This document shows positions 1 to 6,595 of a stretch of 64,000 nucleotides of DNA, piece by piece. The notes under the pieces are model-generated. The model was not told the origin of the DNA. It saw only the letters and a list, made by a program, of their open reading frames with translations, and made no database searches. Source of the DNA: Kitasatospora humi (GTDB taxonomy: Bacteria > Actinomycetota > Actinomycetes > Streptomycetales > Streptomycetaceae). The translations under genes were made by a program, and so were the position numbers. The stretch covers positions 96,444 to 160,443 of the forward strand of contig NZ_JAJJPA010000013.1 of the NCBI RefSeq assembly GCF_020907985.1, given 5' to 3'. Position 1 is the first letter of the stretch. Each line of letters starts with the position of its first letter.

Positions 1-167
1 ACATCACGGCCACCGCGGCCCGGGCCGAGCCCTGGCGCGACTACTCCACCGGCGCGGTGGAGTGCCTGGAGGTGCCGGGTGACCACTTCTTCGTCGACAA
101 GCGGGCGGCCGAGCTGACCGCCCTGCTGACCGAGAGGCTCACCGCCCGCCGGATCCCGGCCGGCTGA
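1..167 (+). CDS. Thioesterase / alpha-beta hydrolase, C-terminal end only
   Basis: The reading frame is open from base 3 and ends at TGA 165-167, giving the last 54 residues of a protein that starts left of the window. The tail has the GDHFF segment that in type II thioesterases of NRPS/PKS systems carries the catalytic histidine, followed by the usual amphipathic last helix (ELTALLTERL). It resembles the C-terminus of the complete thioesterase at 11771-12520, so a similar release or editing role for thioester-bound intermediates is likely, but the nucleophile and acid residues lie outside the window. It converges with folD across a 16-bp stem hairpin. Confidence 0.6.
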   Translation, partial: ITATAARAEPWRDYSTGAVECLEVPGDHFFVDKRAAELTALLTERLTARRIPAG

Positions 168-187
168 CGGCAGCCGGCCGGGATCCG
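150..187. terminator. Perfect hairpin between convergent genes
   Basis: Arms 150-165 (CGGATCCCGGCCGGCT) and 172-187 are exact reverse complements of 16 bp with a 6-base loop. The stop codon of the thioesterase (165-167) straddles arm and loop, and folD ends at 196 on the other strand, so it sits where a bidirectional terminator is expected. There is no clear U tract. Confidence 0.6.
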
Positions 188-195
188 CGCGCGAA

Positions 196-1035
196 TCAGC
201 GCTCCGCGGCCTCCACCGTGTGGCGCAGCAGCAGCGCGGTGGTGACCGGGCCGACGCCGCCCGGCACCGGGGTCAGCGCGCCGGCCGTCCCGGCCACCGC
301 CGGGTCGACGTCGCCGGCCAGGCCGCCGTCCTCGGTGGGGTTGGTGCCCACGTCGATGACGGTGGCGCCGGGGCGGACGTGCGCCGGGGTGATCAGCCCG
401 GCGCGGCCGACGGCGGCCACCACCACGTCGGCGGTGCTGGTGACCGCGGCCAGGTCGGCGGTGCGCGAGTGGCAGACCGTCACGGTGGCGTTGCGGTCCA
501 GCAGCAGGTGCGCGGCGGGCTTGCCGACCACGGTGGAGCGGCCGACCACCGCCACGTGCTTGCCCTGCAGCTCGACCCGGTAGTGCTCCAGGATGGTGAG
601 CACGGCCTCGGCGGTGGCCGGGGCGAAGGCCGGCAGGCCGGCGGCCAGCCGCCCGAGCGACAGCGGGCTGGCGCCGTCCACGTCCTTGGCGAAGTCGATC
701 GCCGCGGCCAGGTCCTCCAGGCGGGCGCCGGCGGGCAGCGGGGTCTGCAGCATCAGGCCGTGCACCGTGTCGTCGGCGCTCAGCCGCTCCAGGGTGGCGG
801 TGATCTGTTCGGTGGTCGCGTCCGCGCCGAGGTCCACGATGTCGCAGCTGATGCCGACCTTGCCGGCGGCCTTGGCGATCGAGCGCACGTACCAGGCGCT
901 GGCTTCGTCGTCGGTGGCGACGACCACGGCGAGCCGCGGGGTGCGGCCCTGCTCGGTCAGCTTGGCGGCGCGCTCGGCCACGTCGGTGCGGATCCGGGTG
1001 GCCAGCGGGCCACCGGCGAGAACCTCGGCGGTCAC
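196..1035 (-). CDS. folD: FolD-type methylenetetrahydrofolate dehydrogenase paralogue
   Basis: 279 residues, close to the usual FolD length. FolD oxidises methylene-THF to methenyl-THF and hydrolyses it to formyl-THF in the cytoplasm. Seen: substrate motif LQTPLP, the DVDGASP segment with the conserved Asp, the GRSTVVGKP nucleotide-binding loop and the terminal PGGVGPVT. The YxxxK motif that supplies the cyclohydrolase lysine reads Y49-V-R-S-I53, so the lysine position is isoleucine; a lysine lies two residues later. The GTG start at 1033-1035 was chosen because it overlaps the stop of the upstream gene as GTGA and restores family length. It is the second gene of a two-gene operon with a cyclohydrolase/cyclodeaminase-like protein, which may provide the activity this protein seems to lack. 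Confidence 0.85.
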   Translation of the reverse strand: MTAEVLAGGPLATRIRTDVAERAAKLTEQGRTPRLAVVVATDDEASAWYVRSIAKAAGKVGISCDIVDLGADATTEQITATLERLSADDTVHGLMLQTPLPAGARLEDLAAAIDFAKDVDGASPLSLGRLAAGLPAFAPATAEAVLTILEHYRVELQGKHVAVVGRSTVVGKPAAHLLLDRNATVTVCHSRTADLAAVTSTADVVVAAVGRAGLITPAHVRPGATVIDVGTNPTEDGGLAGDVDPAVAGTAGALTPVPGGVGPVTTALLLRHTVEAAER

Positions 1036-1652
1036 TTGGTGATCTCCTTCCGCACCGCGGTGGTGACGGCCTCGGCCGCGGCGGCGATCTGGTCGACATC
1101 GGCGATGGCGGCGAGCAGCTCGGCCCGGACCGCCTCGTCCTTGATCCCGCCGAGGTTGATCTCCACGTTCACCCGGGCGGTGGTGGCCGCGGCGCGGGCC
1201 GCCTCGGTGGCGGCGGCGACGTCGGTGAGCACGTTGCGGTTGCCGATCGGCGCCAGCTCCTCGCCGAGCGCGACCAGGCGGCGGGCCACGGCGATGGTGT
1301 CGGCCGGCGGCCGGGCGGCGCCGACCAGGGCGGTGGCGATCGCGGCCGAGCGGGCGGCCTTCTCCTCGGGGGTGCCCTTGGGCAGCCCGTAGGCATCGGT
1401 GACCGCGGTGAAGGCGGCCGCGTCCTCCTCGGCGAGGCGCAGCGCGGTGGCGCCCGACTCCTCGGCCTCGGCGAGGATCCGGGCGATCACGTCCTGCACG
1501 TCGGCGTAGCGCTCGCCAGTGGTGTAGCGGGCCACCATGCACAGCAGGGCGGCGCTCTGCGCCGCATGCAGGGCGGCGCTCGCCCCACCGCCCGGGGCCG
1601 GCACCCGGGCCCCCAGCTGCTGCAGGAACTCGCCGATGGTCAGGTCGCGCAT
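1032..1652 (-). CDS. Cyclodeaminase/cyclohydrolase family protein (FchA-like)
   Basis: 206 residues matching the C-terminal domain of formiminotransferase-cyclodeaminase and the stand-alone methenyl-THF cyclohydrolases (FchA type). Near the N-terminus it has RVPAPGGGASAAL, matching the family signature P-x-P-G-G-G-S/A. The rest is alanine-rich and helical, as in this all-alpha dimeric family. No formiminotransferase domain is present, so it should act alone, converting methenyl-THF to formyl-THF or deaminating formimino-THF. It is first in the operon and its TGA overlaps the folD start by four bases, so the two are probably made together. Confident of the family, not of which of the two reactions it performs. 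Confidence 0.8.
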   Translation of the reverse strand: MRDLTIGEFLQQLGARVPAPGGGASAALHAAQSAALLCMVARYTTGERYADVQDVIARILAEAEESGATALRLAEEDAAAFTAVTDAYGLPKGTPEEKAARSAAIATALVGAARPPADTIAVARRLVALGEELAPIGNRNVLTDVAAATEAARAAATTARVNVEINLGGIKDEAVRAELLAAIADVDQIAAAAEAVTTAVRKEITK

Positions 1653-1800
1653 CTGTCTCCCTCAGGGAGTCGGTAACGGAGGAGGGCACAGGCGTCGCTG
1701 ACCGCGCCCGGGGCGGATTCTACTCAAACCGGTTTCCGCTGGTTCGTCCGGTGATGGCCTGTCCGCAACCTCCGAGTTGACGCACCGTCTTGACGCGGCG

Positions 1801-2409
1801 TCAGGCACCGAGGGCGGCGAAGGCGATCCGGACCATCTCGCTCGGGTCCGCCTCGGCCCGTTCGGCGTCGGACAGCCGGGCGTGGGCGAGTCGGACGGTG
1901 CGCAACGCGCCCACCCCGGCCCGGCTCAGCGTGGCGGCGCGCAGTTCCTCGCGCAGGCCGGGTTCGGTGATGCCGGCCCGCTCGAGGAAGGCGGCGGCGA
2001 CCGTCTCCTCCAGGTCGAACAGCAGGAACCTGTCGCCCCGGCTGATCGGCTCGGGGGTGAACGGCCGGGGCCCGGCCAGCAGCACGGCGGGGGAGGTGTC
2101 CTGCCGGGCGGCCAGGGCCAGCAGCGCCTCACGCAGCGCGACCAGTGGCGGTTCGGCGGTCGGCCGTCGCCGGATCTCGGCGGCCAGCAGTGGGATGAGG
2201 TCCCGGACCTGTTGCAGGACCAGGTTCTCCTTGGACGGGAAGTAGCGGAAGAAGGTGCGCTCGCCCACGCCGGCGGCGGTCGCGATGTCGCGCACCGTGG
2301 TCGCCTCGTACCCCTGCTCCTGGAACAGCCGGTTGGCGGCCGCCACCAGGGCGTTGTGGGTGCGCAGGCGGTTCTGTTCGCGGCGTCCGGGTTCTTCGCT
2401 GGTCTCCAC
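1801..2409 (-). CDS. TetR family regulator of the MMPL exporter
   Basis: 202 residues. Residues about 12-60 form the TetR helix-turn-helix (TTVRDIATAAGVGERTFFRYF), and the remainder is a helical ligand-binding domain that cannot be assigned a ligand. It is divergent from the MMPL gene at 2529, and the space between holds a 39-bp perfect inverted repeat at 2456-2494. By analogy with other TetR/MMPL pairs it probably represses the exporter and itself and is released by an exported substrate. The ATG at 2407-2409 follows the family start (a few charged residues, then the first helix). Confidence 0.85.
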   Translation of the reverse strand: METSEEPGRREQNRLRTHNALVAAANRLFQEQGYEATTVRDIATAAGVGERTFFRYFPSKENLVLQQVRDLIPLLAAEIRRRPTAEPPLVALREALLALAARQDTSPAVLLAGPRPFTPEPISRGDRFLLFDLEETVAAAFLERAGITEPGLREELRAATLSRAGVGALRTVRLAHARLSDAERAEADPSEMVRIAFAALGA

Positions 2410-2455
2410 CCGTCGATCATCTCAGGCCCGGCCCGGCGGAGGCGGCTCGGAAAGT

Positions 2456-2494
2456 TGGCAGTCCTGCCACTTTGCTAATGTGGCAGGACTGCCA
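2456..2494. promoter_or_regulatory. TetR operator: perfect 15-bp inverted repeat
   Basis: Arms 2456-2470 (TGGCAGTCCTGCCAC) and 2480-2494 are exact reverse complements separated by 9 bases. Each arm is itself nearly palindromic (GGCAGTCCTGCC), so the site can be read as two adjacent TetR dimer sites. It lies between the divergent regulator (starts 2409) and exporter (starts 2529), where it could close both promoters at once. Confidence 0.8.
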
Positions 2495-2528
2495 GATTTT
2501 CCGTGCCTCCAGACTGGAGCCCTCCGCC

Positions 2529-4754
2529 ATGCCGACCCTGCTCCACCGCCTCGGGCGGCTCGCCCACCGCCACCGACGGCGCGTCCTGGCCCTCTGGCTG
2601 GCGGTGATCGCCGCGGCCGTCGGCTGCATGCTCGCCTTCGGCGGCCCCGGCAAGCTCGACGACACCTTCACCATCCCCGGCTCCGAGTCGCAGCAGGCGC
2701 TGGACCGGTTGAAGACCGACTTCCCGGCGTTCTCCGGCACCAGCGCCCAGGTGGTCTTCACCGCCCCGGCCGGCCACCAGGTCACCGACCCGCCCGAGCA
2801 GGCCGCGATCCACGCCGCGCTCACCGCTGCCCGGTCCGCGCCCCAGGTGGCCAAGGTGGTCGACCCGGCCGCCGCGCACACCGTCTCCGCCGACGGCAGC
2901 ACCGCGATCGCCCAGGTGCAGTACGAGGTCACCTCCGGCGGGCTGAAGTCCGACTCGGTGGACCGGCTGCGCACGGCAGTGGACGGCGCCCGGCAGTCCG
3001 GCCTCGACGTCCAGGTCGGCGGCAACGCGCTCAACCAGAGCAAGGCCAAGCAGGGAGCCGGCGACCTGATCGGCGTCGCCGTGGCCCTGCTCGTCCTGGC
3101 GCTGACCTTCGGCTCGCTGCTCAGTGCCGGACTGCCGCTGCTCAGCGCCCTGGTCGGGGTGGTCGCCGTGATCGCCGGAGTGCTCGCCTTCACCGGCGTC
3201 ACCTCGGTGTCCTCCACCGCGCAGAGCCTGGCGCTGATGATCGGACTGGCGGTCGGCATCGACTACGCCCTCTTCATCGTCAGCCGGCACCGAGCCCAAC
3301 TCGCGGACGGCACCGCACCCGAAGAGTCGGCAGCGCTGGCCGTCGGCACCGCCGGCAGCGCCGTGGTCTTCGCCGGCCTCACCGTGGTGATCGCCATGGC
3401 CGGCCTCAGCGTGATCGGCATCCCCTACCTGACCGTCATGGGCCTGAGCGCCGCCGGGGCGGTCCTCATCGCCGTGCTGGTCGCGATCACCCTGCTGCCC
3501 GCCCTGCTCGGATTCGCGGGTGCCCGGCTGATACCCCGGCCCGGCAGCCGGGCGATGCGCCGCGAACGGACCCCGGCCCGCACCGGCGGCGGCCCGGCCA
3601 ACGCGGGGGAGCGCTGGTTCCGCCTGGTCACCCGCCGTCCGCTGGTCACCACCGCCCTGGTACTGGCCGCCGTCGGAGCCCTCGCCTGGCCCGCGCACAG
3701 CCTTCGGATGGCGCTGCCCGACAACGGCACCGCGCCCGCCCACTCCTCGCAGCGCCTCGCCTACGACCGGATCAGCCAGGAGTTCGGCCCCGGTTTCAAC
3801 GGTCCGCTGCTGGTGCTGGCCGACACTTCGCACAGCGCCGACCCGGCCGTTGCCACCCGCACCATCGTCAACGGGATCAAGGCACTGCCCGGCGTCAGCG
3901 CGGTCGGCGATCCGGTCGCCGACCCCGCCACCCGCACCGCGCTGATCCAGGTGGTCCCCACCGGCGGCCCCGCGGACCAGTCGACCAAGGACCTGGTCTC
4001 GACGATCCGCGGCGACGCCGCCACCATCACCCGGCAGACCGGTGCCACCATCGGCGTCACCGGCACCACCGCCGTCGGCATCGACGTCTCGGCCAAGCTC
4101 AACGCGGCGCTGATCCCCTTCGCCTCGGTGGTGGTCGGCCTGTCGTTGCTCCTGCTGCTGCTGGTCTTCCGCTCGCTGGTGGTGCCGCTGAAGGCCGCCG
4201 CCGGGTTCCTGCTCTCCATCGCGGCCACCCTGGGCGCCGTGGTCGACGTCTTCCAGTGGGGCCACTTCGCCGACCTGATCGGGGTGGACAAGGCCGGGCC
4301 GGTGAGCAGCTTCCTGCCGATCATCCTGCTCGCGGTGCTCTTCGGGCTGGCCATGGACTACGAGGTGTTCCTGGTCTCCCGGATGCGCGAGGCCCAGGTG
4401 CACCACCGGCAGCCACTGCGCGCGGTGCACGAGGGCGCCCGGCACAGCGCCAGGGTGGTCACGGCCGCCGCGCTGATCATGATCGCGGTGTTCGCCTCCT
4501 TCCTGGGGTCGGACTCCCTGATGCTCAAGCAGATCGCCCTCGCCCTGGCGATCGGGGTGGCGCTGGACGCCTTCGTGATCCGGATGACCTTCGTGCCGGC
4601 CGTGCTCGCCCTCACCCGGCACGCCGCCTGGTGGCTGCCGCGCCGGCTGGACCGGCTGCTGCCCGACCTCGACATCGAGGGCGAAGGGCTGCGGCGCCGC
4701 ACCGGGGAGCCCGGGGCGACGGTGCACCGGCTGCACACGACCGCCGGCCACTGA
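2529..4754 (+). CDS. MMPL family (RND) membrane transporter
   Basis: 741 residues with the duplicated MMPL/RND architecture: a first membrane segment near residues 20-40, a periplasmic-side domain, a block of five helices (about 175-330), a second extracellular domain, and a second helix block (about 530-700). Such proteins export lipids, antibiotics or other hydrophobic compounds using the proton gradient. The ATG at 2529 (MPTLLHRLGRLAHRHRRR, the usual basic start before helix 1) is preferred over an in-frame ATG at 2472 that lies inside the operator. Expression is expected to be controlled by the divergent TetR. The substrate is unknown. Confidence 0.9.
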   Translation: MPTLLHRLGRLAHRHRRRVLALWLAVIAAAVGCMLAFGGPGKLDDTFTIPGSESQQALDRLKTDFPAFSGTSAQVVFTAPAGHQVTDPPEQAAIHAALTAARSAPQVAKVVDPAAAHTVSADGSTAIAQVQYEVTSGGLKSDSVDRLRTAVDGARQSGLDVQVGGNALNQSKAKQGAGDLIGVAVALLVLALTFGSLLSAGLPLLSALVGVVAVIAGVLAFTGVTSVSSTAQSLALMIGLAVGIDYALFIVSRHRAQLADGTAPEESAALAVGTAGSAVVFAGLTVVIAMAGLSVIGIPYLTVMGLSAAGAVLIAVLVAITLLPALLGFAGARLIPRPGSRAMRRERTPARTGGGPANAGERWFRLVTRRPLVTTALVLAAVGALAWPAHSLRMALPDNGTAPAHSSQRLAYDRISQEFGPGFNGPLLVLADTSHSADPAVATRTIVNGIKALPGVSAVGDPVADPATRTALIQVVPTGGPADQSTKDLVSTIRGDAATITRQTGATIGVTGTTAVGIDVSAKLNAALIPFASVVVGLSLLLLLLVFRSLVVPLKAAAGFLLSIAATLGAVVDVFQWGHFADLIGVDKAGPVSSFLPIILLAVLFGLAMDYEVFLVSRMREAQVHHRQPLRAVHEGARHSARVVTAAALIMIAVFASFLGSDSLMLKQIALALAIGVALDAFVIRMTFVPAVLALTRHAAWWLPRRLDRLLPDLDIEGEGLRRRTGEPGATVHRLHTTAGH

Positions 4755-4823
4755 GCCGCGGGGCGGGGCGGGTTCGGATGATATGACGGAATCGACAGAT
4801 CATCAGATCCGAGGAGTGCCGCC

Positions 4824-5567
4824 ATGTCCGAGCCCGCCCCGACCCCGCTCCAGCCGCTCGACGAGGACTGGGACCGCGCCCTCGCCGTGGTCGCCCATCC
4901 GGACGACATGGAGTACGGCGCGGCGGCGGCCGTGGCCCGCTGGACCGCCCAGGGCAAGAGCGTCGTCTACGCCATGGTGACCAGCGGCGAGGCCGGCATC
5001 GACGGGCTCGACCCGGCCGAGTGCCGGCCGCTGCGCGAGGCCGAGCAGATCGCCTCGGCCGCCCTGGTCGGGGTGGACACCGTGGAGTTCCTGCACCACC
5101 CCGACGGCGTCCTGGAGTACGGGCTACCGCTGCGCCGGGACATCGCCCGGCTGATCCGCCGGCACCGCCCGGAGATCGTGATCACCACCAACTTCCGTGA
5201 CACCTACGGTGGCGTGATGCCCAACCAGGCCGACCACATCGCCGCCGGCCGGGCCACCCTGGACGCGATCCGGGACGCCGGCAACCGCTGGGTCTTCCGC
5301 GAGCTGCTGGCGGAGGGCCACCAGCCCTGGGACGGCGTGCGCCAGCTCTGGGCGGCCGGCTCCCCGCTCGGCGAGCACGGGGTGGACACCACCGACCACT
5401 TCGAGGCCGGCGTCGCCTCGCTGGAGGCGCACGCCGCCTACCTGGCCGGGCTGAGCGGCCAGATGGGTGATGCCCGGGAGTTCCTGGAGGGGATGAGCCG
5501 GGAGAGCGGCTCCCGGCTGGGCACCCGGTTCGCGGCCTCCTTCGAGGTGCTGCGGCTGAAGTTCTGA
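4824..5567 (+). CDS. PIG-L family (LmbE-like) N-deacetylase
   Basis: 247 residues. The N-terminal VVAHPDDMEYG is the zinc motif HPDD-x-E of PIG-L/LmbE deacetylases (MshB, GlcNAc-PI deacetylase), and a later NQADHIAAG supplies the third zinc ligand histidine. The fold is a Rossmann-like hydrolase; the acyl donor cannot be told from sequence. A GAGGAG-like ribosome site precedes the ATG at 4824. It stands alone between the MMPL gene and a reductase. MshB of mycothiol synthesis is a possible relation, but the surrounding genes do not support that assignment. Confidence 0.85.
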   Translation: MSEPAPTPLQPLDEDWDRALAVVAHPDDMEYGAAAAVARWTAQGKSVVYAMVTSGEAGIDGLDPAECRPLREAEQIASAALVGVDTVEFLHHPDGVLEYGLPLRRDIARLIRRHRPEIVITTNFRDTYGGVMPNQADHIAAGRATLDAIRDAGNRWVFRELLAEGHQPWDGVRQLWAAGSPLGEHGVDTTDHFEAGVASLEAHAAYLAGLSGQMGDAREFLEGMSRESGSRLGTRFAASFEVLRLKF

Positions 5568-5569
5568 CC

Positions 5570-5624
5570 GTGACGCTGCTGTGATGCTGTCGTGACGCGG
5601 CCGTGATGCGGCCTTGACGCACAG
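5570..5624. repeat. Five 11-bp direct repeat units between two genes
   Basis: Starting at 5570 the sequence runs as GTGACGCTGCT, GTGATGCTGTC, GTGACGCGGCC, GTGATGCGGCC, TTGACGCACAG. All units share T-T/G-TGAYGC at the same phase. An 11-bp period equals one DNA turn and is the pattern bound by OmpR/PhoP-type response regulators. It lies between the PIG-L stop (5567) and the reductase start (5788). The last unit contains a TTGACG that could act as a -35 element. Confidence 0.6.
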
Positions 5625-5787
5625 GCTGCCCGGTGACGGACGGTGGCGTTCGGTCCCCTGAGGTTCCGACCTGAAAATCTGACTTCGAGGTTTCTGCGGC
5701 GTGGCGGAAATAGCCTTCCGGGCGCGCCGGTTGACGATCACCGAGCAGAGCGGCCGCAACCGCCGCGCAGCACCCGAGGAGCGGACC

Positions 5788-6447
5788 ATGAAGATCGGCA
5801 TCATCGGCGCCGGAAACATCGGCGGCAATCTCACCCGGCGGTTCACCGCCCTCGGCCACCAGGTGGCGGTGGCCAACTCGCGCGGCCCGCAGACCCTGAC
5901 CGAGCTCGCCGCCGAGACCGGCGCCACCCCGGTGCCGATCACCGAGGTGGCCAAGGGCGCCGAACTGGTGGTGGTCACCGTCCCGCTGAAGGCCGTGCCG
6001 AAGCTGCCCAAGGACGTCTTCGCGGGCGCGGCCGACGGCCTGGTCGTCGTCGACACCGGCAACTACTACCCGCAGCGCGACGGCCGGATCGCCGGGATCG
6101 AGGACGACGGCCTGACCGAGAGCCGCTGGACCGAGCGGCAGCTCGGCCACCCGGTGGTCAAGGCCTTCAACGAGACCTATGCGCAGGACCTGCTGGAGCG
6201 GCCGCGCCCGGCCGGCGACCCGGAGCGGATGGCCCTGCCGGTGGCCGGTGACGACGCGGCGGCCAAGCGGACGGTGCGGGCCCTGATCGAGGAAATGGGC
6301 TTCGACACCGTGGACGCCGGCGGGCTCGACGAGTCCTGGCGCCAGCAGCCCGGCACCCCGGCCTACGGCATGCGGGCCGGCGTCGCGGAGGTCACCAAGG
6401 CGCTGGCCGAGGCGAGCCCGGAACGCCCGGCGGACTTCCGCGCCTGA
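5788..6447 (+). CDS. NADPH-dependent F420 reductase-like dinucleotide-binding protein
   Basis: 219 residues. It opens with MKIGIIGAGNIGGNLTRRF, the GxGxxG Rossmann motif at the extreme N-terminus as in Fno/F420:NADP oxidoreductases, followed by ANSRGP, which contacts the NADP phosphate in that family. The middle has VVDTGNYYPQRDG and VVKAFNETYAQDLL, both typical of this family. The ATG at 5788 was chosen because the glycine motif must sit at the start and GAGGAG lies just upstream; the frame is open to 5701. It probably transfers hydride between NADPH and F420 or a related substrate. Confidence 0.8.
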   Translation: MKIGIIGAGNIGGNLTRRFTALGHQVAVANSRGPQTLTELAAETGATPVPITEVAKGAELVVVTVPLKAVPKLPKDVFAGAADGLVVVDTGNYYPQRDGRIAGIEDDGLTESRWTERQLGHPVVKAFNETYAQDLLERPRPAGDPERMALPVAGDDAAAKRTVRALIEEMGFDTVDAGGLDESWRQQPGTPAYGMRAGVAEVTKALAEASPERPADFRA

Positions 6448-6595
6448 GCGGGAGACGGGCCCCGGGGTCCGGGCGTTCCGTGGGGGAGGCCCGGGCCCCG
6501 GTGGCCTCGTGGGCGAGCCGGTGCGGTGATTCGGCGCCGCCGCGCCCCGGCGGTCCCGGTGGCCCCGGCGCGCGATTCGGCGTAGATATGGGCCC

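Noticed and set aside
2475..4751. 758-codon open frame antisense to the MMPL gene
   Set aside because: Low-complexity G/Q/H-rich translation with no motif; it is the GC-rich shadow of the real exporter gene.
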